A DNA stretch of 64,000 nt, taken from the NCBI GenBank assembly GCA_016928995.1, contig JAFGJS010000102.1:19682-83681 (forward strand), written 5' to 3'. The translations under genes and the position numbers were made by a program. A model generated the notes under the pieces. That model was not told the DNA's origin, did no database searches, and was given only the letters and a program-made list of their open reading frames with translations. Source of the stretch: Candidatus Sumerlaeota bacterium. GTDB lineage: Bacteria > Sumerlaeota > Sumerlaeia > JAFGJS01. This document shows positions 53,469 to 64,000 of this stretch, one piece after another; within the stretch, counting starts at the first letter, position 1; the number at the start of each line of letters is the position of its first letter.

Positions 53469-55424
53469 ATGGGAACAGATTCAACGGCCTGCAAAACAAC
53501 AATCACCGTGCAGGCGGATACGGCGGGCAAGCCGATCAGCCCGCTGCTTTTCGGGATTTTCTTCGAGGATATCAATTATGCCGCGGACGGAGGGCTTTAT
53601 GCCGAGCTGGTGCGGAACCGTTCGTTCGAGTTTCAGGCGATTGAGAATCCTGAGTGGAACCAGTTGACGGGATGGGAATTGACCAAGCGCGGCGAGGGCG
53701 AGGGCTGGATGGGACTCGATGCCGCATGGCCGGTCCATCCGAACAATCCGCATTATGTCACATTGCACGTGGCGAAGGTCGGCGATGGTGTTGGTCTGAT
53801 TAATCCAGGATTTGACGGCATCGCAGTTAAAGAAGGCGAGGATTATGACCTGTCGCTGTTTGCGCGGCAACTGTATATGGGGCGGCGCTGGGGCCAGGGT
53901 TTTTCCGGCAAGGACGGCCCGATGCCGCTGGTTGTGCGGCTGGAAAGCGAGGAGGGCGAAGCGCTAGGGGAGGCGTCGCTGGAAGTCGCCGGACCGGAAT
54001 GGCAGCGTTTATCCGCGTCGATCCGCGCCAGCCGCACGGAAAAAGCGGCTCGACTGGTTTTGCTGGGGATGGACGTGGGCGGCGTCGCGTTGGATGTGAT
54101 TTCGCTGTTTCCGCGCAAGACTTTCCGCAATCGCCCGAATGGATTGCGGGCGGATCTGGCGCAGGCCATCGCGGACCTGCAGCCTAAGTTCGTGCGTTTT
54201 CCGGGCGGATGCCTGGTGCATGGCAACGGTCTGGGCAACGTGTATCGCTGGAAAGACACCATCGGTCCGATCGAACAGCGCCGGGGTCAGGCCAACCTGT
54301 GGGGCTATCATCAGGAAGTCGGACTGGGTTACTTCGAGTATTTTCAGTTTTGCGAGGACATCGGCGCCAAGCCGTTGCCGGTCGTTCCGTCCGGTGTGTG
54401 TTGTCAGAATGCGAGTCACACCAACGGCACGGGGCAGAGAGCGCTGCCGCTGGAGGAGATGCCGGCCTACATCCAGGACGTGCTCGATCTGATCGAATGG
54501 TCGAACGGTCCGGCCACGTCGGAATGGGGCGCCAAGCGCGCCGCCGCTGGTCATCCTGAGCCGTTCTACCTGGAATACCTCGGCGTGGGCAATGAGGAGC
54601 ACATCACGCCTGCCTTCGAGGAGCGTTTCAAGATGATTTACGAAGCCATTCAGGCGAAGCATCCCGAGATAACGGTCATCGGCACAGTCGGTCCGTTCTG
54701 GAAAGGCGATGATTTTGAGAATGGCTGGAAGATTGCTGATGCTTTGCAGCTGCCGATGGTAGATGAGCATTACTACGAATCGCCGGAATGGTTTATGGAC
54801 AATCTTGAGCGTTATGATGGCTATGATCGTAATAAATCAAAGGTTTACCTCGGTGAGTACGCCGCGCATGAGAAGAACCGGGCGACGACGCTGCGTTCGG
54901 CGCTGGCGGAGGCGGCCTATATGGTGGGGCTGGAGCGCAATGGCGATATCGTTGCGATGACCTCGTATGCGCCGTTGCTGGGTAAGGCCGGCCGCACGCA
55001 GTGGAATCCCGATCTGATTTATTTCAACAACACCGAGGTCTTCCCGACGATCAATTACTACGTGCAGCAGATGTTCGGCAATAACGCCGGAGACGTTTGG
55101 CTGCCAGTGGAGGTTGGCGATTCCACGAAACTCGCCGAGCTCGCCGTGTCTTCCGTGAAAGACAGCGCCACCGGCGACCTGATCCTGAAACTGGCGCATA
55201 ACGGCGCGCAGTCCAAGCCGTTGCAGATCAACCTGTCCGGCGCGAAGAGCCTTGTGCCCAGCGCCGTCGTGACGACGCTGACGGGCGATCCGTCGGCCTT
55301 AAACAACGAGGAATCGCCTAAAACTGTCGTGCCATCCACTTCGGAGATCGCCGTGAGTGAATCATTCGAGCACGTCGCGCCGCCGCATTCTTTGATCGTG
55401 ATACGAATCAAGATGAGCAACTAA
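53469..55424 (+). CDS. Alpha-L-arabinofuranosidase, GH51
   Basis: Removes arabinofuranose side chains from arabinan or arabinoxylan. 651 residues with ISPLLFGIFFEDINYAADGGLYAELVRNRSFE near the N-terminus, RFPGGCLVHGNGLGNVYRWKDTIGP in the barrel, the acid/base Glu376 in VGNEEH and the nucleophile Glu463 in YLGEYAAHE, and a C-terminal beta domain. Residues 80-215 look like an inserted carbohydrate-binding module. No signal peptide was found, so the enzyme may act inside the cell. ATG 53469 is preferred; ATG 53454 directly abuts AAGGG. It is followed after 20 bases by a GH43 gene, forming an arabinose/xylose-polymer operon. Confidence 0.93.
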   Translation: MGTDSTACKTTITVQADTAGKPISPLLFGIFFEDINYAADGGLYAELVRNRSFEFQAIENPEWNQLTGWELTKRGEGEGWMGLDAAWPVHPNNPHYVTLHVAKVGDGVGLINPGFDGIAVKEGEDYDLSLFARQLYMGRRWGQGFSGKDGPMPLVVRLESEEGEALGEASLEVAGPEWQRLSASIRASRTEKAARLVLLGMDVGGVALDVISLFPRKTFRNRPNGLRADLAQAIADLQPKFVRFPGGCLVHGNGLGNVYRWKDTIGPIEQRRGQANLWGYHQEVGLGYFEYFQFCEDIGAKPLPVVPSGVCCQNASHTNGTGQRALPLEEMPAYIQDVLDLIEWSNGPATSEWGAKRAAAGHPEPFYLEYLGVGNEEHITPAFEERFKMIYEAIQAKHPEITVIGTVGPFWKGDDFENGWKIADALQLPMVDEHYYESPEWFMDNLERYDGYDRNKSKVYLGEYAAHEKNRATTLRSALAEAAYMVGLERNGDIVAMTSYAPLLGKAGRTQWNPDLIYFNNTEVFPTINYYVQQMFGNNAGDVWLPVEVGDSTKLAELAVSSVKDSATGDLILKLAHNGAQSKPLQINLSGAKSLVPSAVVTTLTGDPSALNNEESPKTVVPSTSEIAVSESFEHVAPPHSLIVIRIKMSN

Positions 55425-55444
55425 AAGATAGAAAGAAAATCATA

Positions 55445-56698
55445 ATGACTGACCGAATTTCATCACAGGCGCCGAATCCGTTGCTTCCGCGTTCGCTGGA
55501 CGCCGATCCCGAGCCGCGCGTGTGGGCGGATGGGCGCATGTATATCTATGGTTCGCGCGATCAGGCGCACGGCCGGGTGTATTGCAGCGAGCACTATCAC
55601 GTGCTTTCGTCCGACGACCTGGTGCACTGGACCGATCACGGCGTTTCGTTTTCGATGAGCGATACGCCGGAGGGCAGCGGGAGGCTGCTCTATGCCTGCG
55701 ACTGCGAATGCAAGGACGGCGTATATTATTTATATTATTGCACGGACAACGGCAGCCTGGGCGTGGCGATGAGCGACTCGCCGACCGGACCGTTTCGTAA
55801 CGCGCAATATATCGGCGGGCTACCCAATCAACCTGGCATCGATCCGGCGGTGTTCATTGATGACGACGGCCAGGCTTACCTCTACTGGGGGCAAACGAAC
55901 AATGTCCGCGCCGCGAAACTGAAACCAAACATGGTCGAGGTGGAAAAGGAGTCGATCATGCAGCCGCTGAGCCTCGCTGAGCACTTCTTCCATGAAGGCA
56001 GCGCGATGATCAAGCGCAACGGCGTTTACTATTTTGTGTATGCGGACGAGAGCCGCGGCCGGCGCCCCAGCTGCCTGGGGTATGCGACGGCGCCGGCGCC
56101 GCTGGGGCCGTTCACCTATCGCGGCGTGATCATCGACAACCTGGGCTGCGATCCCGGCGTGTGGAACAATCATGGGCGCATCATTGAGTTCAAGGGGCAG
56201 TGGTATGTCTTTTATCATCGCTCGATTCAGAATAGCAAATGCCCGCGTCAGGTTTGCGCGGAGCCGATCACGTTCACCGAAGACGGTCTGATTCCCGAAG
56301 TGGAGATGACCTCGCGCGGCGTCGGCGCTCCACTGGATTTGACGCGGCAAACACCGGCCCATGCCGCATGCATCCTGACGGGCAATGCGCGGCTGGAGAT
56401 GGGCGAGGACGCGAGATTATCGCTGCAGCAAATTCACGACGGCGACACGGCGCTGTTTCGGGGCGTATGCTTTGGAAGACAGGCGCGGAACTTCACGGTT
56501 CGATGCTCCACGCCGGCCAAAGACGGCGTGATCGAAGCGCGGATCGACGATTCGGGGAGCGATCCTGTTGCTGTGTTAGACCTTTCTGCGTCATCAGTTC
56601 CGCTGATCACGGACGTTCCGCTTGAGGACGTTCATGATTTGCACCTGACATTCAAAACCAGCGCTCCCATGTCGCTCGACTGGTTCCAATTCGGTTGA
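55445..56698 (+). CDS. GH43 family glycosidase with C-terminal beta-sandwich
   Basis: 417 residues. The five-bladed propeller is marked by SLDADPEPRVWADGRMYIYG (the Asp after Leu-Asp-Ala is the expected catalytic base), GIDPAVFIDDDGQAYLYWG (pKa-tuning Asp) and EGSAMIKRNGVYYFVYA (catalytic acid Glu). The last 120 residues resemble a CBM6-type module. GH43 enzymes release arabinose or xylose. No signal peptide. Pairing with GH51 suggests arabinan or arabinoxylan breakdown, with import of oligosaccharides by genes outside the window. Confidence 0.92.
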   Translation: MTDRISSQAPNPLLPRSLDADPEPRVWADGRMYIYGSRDQAHGRVYCSEHYHVLSSDDLVHWTDHGVSFSMSDTPEGSGRLLYACDCECKDGVYYLYYCTDNGSLGVAMSDSPTGPFRNAQYIGGLPNQPGIDPAVFIDDDGQAYLYWGQTNNVRAAKLKPNMVEVEKESIMQPLSLAEHFFHEGSAMIKRNGVYYFVYADESRGRRPSCLGYATAPAPLGPFTYRGVIIDNLGCDPGVWNNHGRIIEFKGQWYVFYHRSIQNSKCPRQVCAEPITFTEDGLIPEVEMTSRGVGAPLDLTRQTPAHAACILTGNARLEMGEDARLSLQQIHDGDTALFRGVCFGRQARNFTVRCSTPAKDGVIEARIDDSGSDPVAVLDLSASSVPLITDVPLEDVHDLHLTFKTSAPMSLDWFQFG

Positions 56699-56720
56699 TT
56701 TTGAATGCTAGCGGATTGAA

Positions 56721-57650
56721 TCAGGTTGTATGGCGGAAAGGACGCTTGCGTCTGAAATCCGGCAAGTAGCGGTATGGGCTTTCAAGGCCTTGGATGAAGG
56801 CGTTTTCCAGACCGAGCGACAGGGCGTAATCCGTCACTTCGTCATATTCTTCAATTGTCAGCGTACGGTTGATTTCAGGATGGTTGCAGGCATTGTATTG
56901 CGGTGAGTATTGCGACATGACGCTGACGAAGGTCTGCGGCGATAATTCCGCCAGAAAGCGAAGGCATCGGCGGCTATTCTCCACGCAGCCAGGTTGCACC
57001 AGGTGGCGAACAAGCAAGCCTTTTACGGCGACGCCTTGATCATCCAATGTTAAAAGGCCGACCTGATCCTGCATTTCACGGAGCGCTTCCGGTGCGACGT
57101 CCGCATAGTCGTCCGCCGCGGAATAGCGCTGGCTCAGGCTATTATCCATGTACTTGATGTCCGGCATATAAATCTGCACCAGACCGCGAATCTGCCTGAG
57201 CGCGTCCACGGAATCGTAGCCGTTGGAGTTATAGACAATCGGGATCGTCAGCCCTTTGGATCGGGCCGCGATGATGGCGTCGGCCATGGGGAAGATCAGG
57301 TGCGAGGGGGAAACGAAATTGATGTTATGCGCCCCAGCGTCCTGCAGGCGCAGCATTTCGGCCGCCAGTTCGTCCGTGTTCAGCGTGCGGACGCGGCTCT
57401 GCCGATATTCCTGACTGATCTGGTAATTCTGGCAAAAGACGCAGTGCAGATTGCATCCGGCGAAGAAGATGGTCCCGGAGCCTTTGGAGCCGGAGATCGG
57501 CGGCTCCTCGCCAAAGTGCAGTCCGGCGTGCGAAACCGGAATGCCGGAGCCCACGCCGCAGAAACCGGTCTTGCCTTCCAGCCGGTTCACCTTGCATCTG
57601 CGCGGACAGCATTCGCAGCTGGCCAGTTGGTCTGTTAAGGGCCTATTCAT
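56721..57650 (-). CDS. Radical SAM protein of the PflX/pyruvate-formate-lyase-activase-like group (COG1313)
   Basis: 309 residues. The Fe-S cluster motif CxxxCxxC is Cys66, Cys70 and Cys73 in FAGCNLHCVFCQNYQIS. Upstream, a second cysteine set (CECCPRRCKVNRLEGKTGFCG, residues 12-31) is typical of the COG1313 group. VYNSNGYDSVDAL and DIKYMDNSLSQRYS fit the activase-like barrel. Target unknown; no glycyl radical enzyme is nearby. ATG 57650 is chosen; ATG 57668 lies four bases after the stop of the acetyltransferase gene and is equally plausible, so the two genes are probably co-transcribed. Confidence 0.88.
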   Translation of the reverse strand: MNRPLTDQLASCECCPRRCKVNRLEGKTGFCGVGSGIPVSHAGLHFGEEPPISGSKGSGTIFFAGCNLHCVFCQNYQISQEYRQSRVRTLNTDELAAEMLRLQDAGAHNINFVSPSHLIFPMADAIIAARSKGLTIPIVYNSNGYDSVDALRQIRGLVQIYMPDIKYMDNSLSQRYSAADDYADVAPEALREMQDQVGLLTLDDQGVAVKGLLVRHLVQPGCVENSRRCLRFLAELSPQTFVSVMSQYSPQYNACNHPEINRTLTIEEYDEVTDYALSLGLENAFIQGLESPYRYLPDFRRKRPFRHTT

Positions 57651-57672
57651 CTCTCGACCGCCAGTCATGCGT

Positions 57673-58245
57673 TCAGATTTGCCCGTCATCTCGAATTTTC
57701 GCATAGACGCATGTGTCTCGCAGCGTCCCATCGATATGCCGTTCATCCTGCCGCAGCACGCCCTCTAGCATGAAATCCAAGCGTTCGGGCACGCGGCGGC
57801 TCCTGGTGTTTCTCGTGTCCATGCGCATTTCAACCCGGTTCATTTTCAATTGCTCAAACGCGAACCGGGCGATCTCCGCGGCAGCTTCTGTGATATAACC
57901 CTGCCGCGCATAGGAATTGCGAATCCAGTATCCGATTTCACATTTGGGAACCGACCAGTCAACTCGATGCAATCCGCTGCCGCCGATAAAGGTCATCGAA
58001 TCCTTGAGAAAGAGATGCAGGCGATGATCGCGGCCTTCTTTGAATGCGTTTTCCGCATTAACGCAATTGCCTTTGGCTTCAGTCAAGGTTGGCACATGAT
58101 CCGCCCACGGCATCCAGGGCGCCAAGGCGTTGATGCTCTCCTCAATGGCTTCGCGCATCGGCTGTGCATCGGCTTCAGAGGCGGGACGGATGAAAAGTCT
58201 ATCGGTCTCTAATTCAAGCGGAAAGGGAATGCCGTTCATCGCCAT
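57673..58245 (-). CDS. GNAT-family N-acetyltransferase (RimJ/RimL-like)
   Basis: 190 residues: DRLFIRPASEADAQPMREAI at the N-terminus, IGYWIRNSYARQGYITEAAAEIARFAFEQLKMNRVEMRMD in the acetyl-CoA-binding core, RNTRSRRVPERLDFMLEGVLRQ at the end. This is the ribosomal-protein or amino-acid N-acetyltransferase type. Length normal. GGAG lies eight bases before ATG 58245. Substrate not predictable. The likely operon partner is the radical SAM gene just downstream. Confidence 0.9.
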   Translation of the reverse strand: MAMNGIPFPLELETDRLFIRPASEADAQPMREAIEESINALAPWMPWADHVPTLTEAKGNCVNAENAFKEGRDHRLHLFLKDSMTFIGGSGLHRVDWSVPKCEIGYWIRNSYARQGYITEAAAEIARFAFEQLKMNRVEMRMDTRNTRSRRVPERLDFMLEGVLRQDERHIDGTLRDTCVYAKIRDDGQI

Positions 58246-58359
58246 GCGCGCATCTCCAGATAAAAATTCAAGTTTTCACCATAACAATAGGCATAGCGTT
58301 GTGCCATTGTGTTGATGCTGTAACATCATTGGGCTTGCATTGAGCGTATTCGTTGCATT

Positions 58360-58488
58360 GTTGAAAACCTTTTCGTACTCGTAATCAGCGTAGCGGTACT
58401 CGTACTCGATTTTATCGCTATCGCACCCGTTTGAAATACGTTTTGAGAACGAGGACGAGAACGAATGTGATTTCCCATGGTTTTCAAC
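58360..58488. repeat. Intergenic hexanucleotide inverted-arm element E
   Basis: Bounded by a perfect 10-bp inverted repeat GTTGAAAACC (58360-58369) / GGTTTTCAAC (58479-58488). Inside, the left arm is a run of TACTCG-type hexamers (about 58371-58425) and the right arm a run of GAGAAC-type hexamers (about 58445-58465), inverted to each other. Confidence 0.8.
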
Positions 58489-58577
58489 AAAGCACGGATG
58501 AGTCACATTCTGTGATATTCATGATTATCGGTCAATGGCAGACATCATATTCTGCGCTAAAAGCACTGCTTTTTGAT

Positions 58578-58756
58578 GGGCGTATCTCAAAATTGTTCAG
58601 ATTGTATGCTTCTGACTCTTGCTCCCGTTCTTGCTCTTGCTCTCAATCGGATTCTGGCGAACGGATTCAGCATTAGGATTTTAATGGCTGATGCTTTGTA
58701 AAAAATTCCAACTGTGTGAAGTGCATTTTATCAGAGTAAGAGCAAGAGCAAGAAAA
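58578..58756. repeat. Intergenic hexanucleotide inverted-arm element C (copy of B)
   Basis: Left arm 58609-58644 (TTGCTC-type) and right arm 58732-58753 (GAGCAA-type), with outside and spacer sequence shared with element B. It lies upstream of purL in a divergent gap next to element E. Confidence 0.88.
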
Positions 58757-58934
58757 GACGTACGATAAAGCCGAGATAAGCCCTTTTTTGAGGGTAAATC
58801 GAGATTCGTTGTTGATCTTTTGATTTGGATCGCTGATTTTCGGTTTTTCATGCGTGGGATTCGGCTGCAGAGGCGATTTTTCGCGGCTGATACAGCCGGT
58901 CGGCGCAGAGTGGAAAGCCCCGGAGACTAACCTA

Positions 58935-61181
58935 ATGAAAGCCATCGCAATCACCCCTGAAATCGTCGCCGAACACGGACTAACGCCAGAAGAGTACGAG
59001 AAACTGCTCGAAATCTTGGGACGCGAGCCGTCCATCACGGAACTGGGCATTTTTTCCGTGATGTGGAGCGAGCATTGCAGCTATAAAAACTCGCGGCCGG
59101 TGCTGAAGCGATTCCCGACCACGGGTCCGCAGGTGCTGCAAGGTCCGGGCGAGAACGCCGGAGTGATCGACATCGGCAACGGCCTGGCCTGCTGCTTCAA
59201 GATCGAGTCGCATAACCATCCGTCGGCGGTGATGCCTTACGCCGGAGCGGCGACGGGCGTGGGCGGGATTCTGCGCGACATTTTCACGATGGGCGCGCGG
59301 CCCGTGGCGATGCTCAACTCGCTGCGTTTCGGCATGCCGGATTCGCCGCGCATGCAGCACCTGATCGACGGCGTGATCAAGGGCATCGCGGACTACGGCA
59401 ACTGCGTGGGCGTGCCGACCGTGGCCGGCGAGGTGTATTACGAAACGTGCTTTGAGCAGAATATCCTGGTCAACGCGATGTGCGTCGGCCTGATGAAACA
59501 CGAGGAACTCACACTGGCTCAGGCCGAGGGCGCGGGTAACCTGATCATCTACTTCGGCAATGCGACCGGGCGCGACGGAATTCACGGCGCGACGTTCGCC
59601 TCGGAGGAGCTGACCGACGAGACCATCGAGCAACGCAGCGCGGTGCAGGTCGGCGATCCGTTCATGGGCAAGAAAATTCTCGAAGCCACGCTGGAGCTGA
59701 TCCGCGAAAACGCCGTGGTGGGGATTCAGGACATGGGCGCGGCCGGGCTGACCTGCTCGAGCTGCGAAATGGCCGGTCGCGCGGGCACCGGCGTGGAGAT
59801 CGACCTTTCCAAGGTGCCGCAACGCGCGGAAAACATGAGCGCTTACGAGCTGATGCTCAGCGAATCGCAGGAGCGCATGCTGGCGGTTTGCCGGCCGGAT
59901 CAATTCGAGAAGGCCAAGGCGATCCTGGAGCATTGGGAGGTGGGTTGCCATGTGCTGGGCGAGGTGAACGACAGCGGCCTGCTGACAGTGAAGCACAATG
60001 GCGAGGTCGTGGCGCATGTTCCGGCCGACCAAATCTCCATCGAAGCGCCGGTGTATCATCGCGAACAGAGCGATGCGCCGTGGCTCGGTGAGCTGCGCTC
60101 GTGGGATGAGGTGGACATCAGCGGCGACGATCCGCAGGAGCAATTCATCAAGTTGCTGAGTTGGCCGAGCATCGCGAGCAAGCGCTGGGTGTATGAGCAA
60201 TACGACCACATGGTGCAGACCAACACGATGGTGCGTCCGGGGAGCGACGCGGCCGTGATCCGCGTGCGCGGCACAAACACGGCGCTGGCCATGACCACCG
60301 ATTGCAACAGCATGCTCTGCTTCCTCAATCCGGAGATGGGCGGCCGGATCGCCGTGGCTGAAGCGGCGCGGAATATTGTATGCAGCGGAGCTAAGCCTCT
60401 TGGCATCACGGACTGCTTGAACTTCGGCAATCCGATGAAGCCGCACGTGTTCCGGCAATTCGACCGGGCGTGCACCGGCATCTCGGAGGCGTGCGAAGTC
60501 TTCAACACCCCCGTCACCGGGGGCAATGTCAGCTTCTATAATGAGTCCAAGGGCCTGGCGGTTTTCCCCTCGCCCGTGATCGGCATGATCGGCGTGGCCG
60601 AAGATCAGGCGCACGTTACGACGTCATGCTTCAAGAACGAAGGGGATAAGATTTACCTCCTCGGTCCGGGCGCTTCGCATCTCGGCGGCAGCCAGTACCT
60701 GCGCCAGAGGCAACACGAGGCGCAAAAGAACGGCGCGGCGGGCGCCAATGATGCATTGATGTCGTCATGGCCGATCGGGCCGTGTCCGCGGATCGACTTG
60801 CAACTTGAAAAACAAGTTCAGGATTTCCTGTTGGCCGCCATCCGCGAGGGATTGATCGCCTCCGCGCATGACGTCACCGAAGGCGGGCTTGCCGTGGCGC
60901 TGGCGGAAGCTTGCATCAGCGGCGAGCGGAAAATCGGCGCGAAGATCGGTCTCAATGCCTCCGGCCAGGAACTGCTGATCCAGCTATTCAGCGAAGAGCC
61001 TTCCCGCATCGTGGTTTCCGTAAGCTCGGGTCAGGCCAAGGCTTTCGAAGCCAAGGCCGCCGCTGTCCGGGTTTCCGCAATGTCGCTAGGAGAAGTTGGC
61101 GGCGACGCGCTTGAAATCCAGGGCGCAATCAGCATGGGACTCGACGCAATCGTGGATCAGTATGACCGCAAGCCATTCTAA
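58935..61181 (+). CDS. purL: Phosphoribosylformylglycinamidine synthase subunit PurL
   Basis: Fourth step of purine synthesis: converts formylglycinamide ribotide and glutamine-derived ammonia to the amidine, using ATP. 748 residues is the size of the stand-alone PurL that works with PurS and PurQ, neither of which is here. [22 protein letters not shown], the ATP-related [22 protein letters not shown] and [13 protein letters not shown] are all intact. The second half repeats the PurM-like fold. ATG 58935 has GGAG nine bases upstream. It is followed after 90 bases by a GH30 gene with its own start signals. Confidence 0.96.
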   Translation: MKAIAITPEIVAEHGLTPEEYEKLLEILGREPSITELGIFSVMWSEHCSYKNSRPVLKRFPTTGPQVLQGPGENAGVIDIGNGLACCFKIESHNHPSAVMPYAGAATGVGGILRDIFTMGARPVAMLNSLRFGMPDSPRMQHLIDGVIKGIADYGNCVGVPTVAGEVYYETCFEQNILVNAMCVGLMKHEELTLAQAEGAGNLIIYFGNATGRDGIHGATFASEELTDETIEQRSAVQVGDPFMGKKILEATLELIRENAVVGIQDMGAAGLTCSSCEMAGRAGTGVEIDLSKVPQRAENMSAYELMLSESQERMLAVCRPDQFEKAKAILEHWEVGCHVLGEVNDSGLLTVKHNGEVVAHVPADQISIEAPVYHREQSDAPWLGELRSWDEVDISGDDPQEQFIKLLSWPSIASKRWVYEQYDHMVQTNTMVRPGSDAAVIRVRGTNTALAMTTDCNSMLCFLNPEMGGRIAVAEAARNIVCSGAKPLGITDCLNFGNPMKPHVFRQFDRACTGISEACEVFNTPVTGGNVSFYNESKGLAVFPSPVIGMIGVAEDQAHVTTSCFKNEGDKIYLLGPGASHLGGSQYLRQRQHEAQKNGAAGANDALMSSWPIGPCPRIDLQLEKQVQDFLLAAIREGLIASAHDVTEGGLAVALAEACISGERKIGAKIGLNASGQELLIQLFSEEPSRIVVSVSSGQAKAFEAKAAAVRVSAMSLGEVGGDALEIQGAISMGLDAIVDQYDRKPF

Positions 61182-61271
61182 CAAACGGATTGCATTGGCG
61201 ATTCGTTTCGGAGATTCCTCAACCAGCGATTTTTGCCTGTTAACGAGTAGTATTCCAGCGGGAGTTTGAGC

Positions 61272-62600
61272 ATGCCGTCCTTCGCCTTGATCCAAAGCAC
61301 TTCAGATCGTCTTTGGAATATCGATGAACAGGGAGTCACACCCGGCGGCGCCGGGGCTCCCAATCTCATCGTCACCAATCAGACCGGCCAGACCTGGAAG
61401 GGATTTGGCGGGTGTTTCAATGAATTGGGCTGGCGTATGCTGTCCGGTTTGACGCCCGAGAAGCGCGACGCTGTGTTTCGCGATTTATTCGCTCCGGATG
61501 GCGATTGCCGCTTCACTTTCTGCCGCGTGCCCATCGGCGCCAGCGACTATGCGGAAAGCTGGTACAGCCTTAATGAGCATCCGGATGATTTTGCGATGGA
61601 GCATTTTTCCATCGAGCGGGATCAGAACGCGTTGATTCCGTACATCCGGGAAGCGCAAAAGTGGCAGCCGGACTTGAAGTTTTTTGCCTCGCCGTGGGGT
61701 CCGCCCACCTGGCTGAAACGTCCTGCCGAGTACCATGGCGGGTCGCTAATCACGGAAGAAAAGTATTGCAGTGCGTATGCGCTCTACCTTCTGAAATTCG
61801 CCCAGGCTTACAAGGCGCAGGGGATTCCCATTGCGCAGATCCACGTGCAGAACGAGCCGATGTTCGCGCATAACTTTCCGTCGTGCGTTTGGACCGGAGA
61901 GCAGATGCGGGATTTTATCCGGGATTACATGGGACCGCTGTTTGAGCGGGAGGGCGTGGACACGGAGATTTGGGCGGGCACGATCAATGGACCGCAGGGA
62001 GATCAACTGCATCCCAACTGCAACCATTTCGTCAATCTGATCCTGGAAGATCCGGAAGCGCGAAAGCATGTCTCCGGCGTTGGTTATCAATGGGCGGGCA
62101 AGCTGGCGATCCAGCGCACCCGCCAATCCTGGCCAGATCTGCCGTTGATGCAAACGGAAAACGAATGCGGCGACGGAAGGAACACCTGGGATTACGCCTG
62201 CTATGTCTGGGACTTGTTTTATCATTATATCACGAACGGAGCCGAGGCTTACATCTACTGGAACATGGCGCTGCAGCCTGAAGGCGAGAGCACATGGGGC
62301 TGGAAACAAAACTCGCTGATCACCGTTGATCCGGAGACGGGCGATGTGACCTGCAATCCGGAATACTACGTCATGAAGCATTTCTCGCGCTATATTCGTC
62401 CGGGCGCTCAGCGGCTTAATCTGCTGGGGCGCTGGTCGGGCTATGCCGTGGGATTTCGCGATGACCGCTCCATCGTGCTGGCGGTCCGCAATCCCTTTGC
62501 CGAGGCCAAGGAGCTGCAAATCGAGTTGCCCGGCGCCGCGCGCTACAGCTGCCGGTTGCAGCCGCTTTCGATCAACACTCTGGTGTTGGCGATGGAGTGA
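61272..62600 (+). CDS. GH30 family glycosidase
   Basis: 442 residues. The barrel begins with FGGCFNELGWRMLSGL, the acid/base Glu195 is in VQNEPM, and the nucleophile is most likely Glu296 in TENECG. The C-terminal beta domain is present (ARYSCRLQPLSINTLVL). GH30 enzymes cleave beta-glucosyl, beta-xylosyl or glucuronoxylan bonds; the TENECG pattern suggests the glucosidase-type subfamilies rather than xylanases, by recall. No signal peptide. ATG 61272 has GGAG seven bases upstream. It lies between purL and purF, an odd place for a glycosidase. Confidence 0.92.
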   Translation: MPSFALIQSTSDRLWNIDEQGVTPGGAGAPNLIVTNQTGQTWKGFGGCFNELGWRMLSGLTPEKRDAVFRDLFAPDGDCRFTFCRVPIGASDYAESWYSLNEHPDDFAMEHFSIERDQNALIPYIREAQKWQPDLKFFASPWGPPTWLKRPAEYHGGSLITEEKYCSAYALYLLKFAQAYKAQGIPIAQIHVQNEPMFAHNFPSCVWTGEQMRDFIRDYMGPLFEREGVDTEIWAGTINGPQGDQLHPNCNHFVNLILEDPEARKHVSGVGYQWAGKLAIQRTRQSWPDLPLMQTENECGDGRNTWDYACYVWDLFYHYITNGAEAYIYWNMALQPEGESTWGWKQNSLITVDPETGDVTCNPEYYVMKHFSRYIRPGAQRLNLLGRWSGYAVGFRDDRSIVLAVRNPFAEAKELQIELPGAARYSCRLQPLSINTLVLAME

Positions 62601-62737
62601 CACGGTCAGAGAGCACGCGGTTATCCAGGCAGATCATGCGCAGGCATCCGTGAATAAAGTTTGATTTTAGGTTAGAGCGCTGTTAAAGTTGGTTCATCGC
62701 ACATCACAAAAGGCCAGCATAATGAAAGTGAAAACGC

Positions 62738-64000
<1,263 letters not shown>

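Larger units (their letters stand above)
58246..58934. other. Long divergent gap before purL
   Basis: 689 bases holding two hexamer-repeat elements (E at 58360-58488 and C at 58578-58756), separated by about 90 bases. The remaining sequence near purL is AT-rich; no purine riboswitch pattern and no PurR-like box was recognised. Confidence 0.4.

Noticed and set aside
58371-58470. Short frames encoding alternating-residue peptides (Tyr-Glu, Arg-Thr, Asp-Pro types) over the hexamer arms
   Set aside because: Period-6 DNA automatically gives dipeptide repeats in any open frame; the frames are short, lack start signals and differ between copies.

Overview
The window comes from a Gram-negative, flagellated heterotroph of moderately high GC content. 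Genes for the flagellar P-ring (FlgI), the L-ring lipoprotein (FlgH) and the P-ring chaperone FlgA imply a peptidoglycan layer and an outer membrane. GlnE, a stand-alone PurL of about 750 residues, three plant-polysaccharide glycosidases (GH51, GH43, GH30), a very large repetitive exported protein and intergenic hexanucleotide-repeat elements are together more typical of poorly cultured bacterial lineages than of a standard Proteobacterium. The phylum cannot be fixed from this sequence. I recognised no rRNA, tRNA, CRISPR array, transposase or integrase.

Layout. Positions 1-8993: smc, a small membrane protein, and a minus-strand run of metallo-hydrolase, class A penicillin-binding protein and prmA. 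Positions 9380-17261: a compact plus-strand signalling cluster with two sensor kinases that share a duplicated kinase module, a receiver-HDOD protein, a receiver joined to a degenerate HD-GYP domain, and a single-receiver protein. Positions 17520-20107: two envelope proteins of unknown function. Positions 20431-29970: an exported protein of 3179 residues with at least seven repeats of about 181 residues, followed by calcium-binding, DUF4114-like, DUF11-like and cadherin/Ig-like modules. It is followed by one or two small genes, one of them cysteine-rich. Positions 30690-38734: a Cys/Met-metabolism PLP enzyme, a glycoside-hydrolase-like protein overlapping a YfhO-type membrane protein, and a DUF1854 protein with its partner ABC transporter. 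Positions 39208-43736: glnE, a STAS protein and a response regulator. Positions 43748-52671: a classical minus-strand flagellar operon flgF-G-A-H-I-J-M-N-K-L, with a sigma-28-like promoter in front of flgM. Positions 53469-64000: GH51 and GH43 arabinan/xylan enzymes, a radical SAM protein, an acetyltransferase, purL, a GH30 glycosidase and a purF cut by the window end.

The most unusual non-coding signal is a set of five intergenic elements (17380-17501, 36334-36400, 53021-53219, 58360-58488, 58578-58756). Each consists of two inverted arms of degenerate 6-bp repeats around a spacer. Two of them (53021 and 58578) are clearly diverged copies of one element. A second non-coding candidate is a nested inverted-repeat structure plus a 14-bp perfect hairpin in the 473-base gap at 38735-39207.

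The genes suggest a motile bacterium that senses its surroundings through a multi-protein phosphorelay, displays a giant surface or secreted protein and uses arabinose/xylose/glucose-containing glycans. Functional links between neighbouring blocks are inferences from position, except for the flagellar operon, whose gene order is a well-known arrangement.
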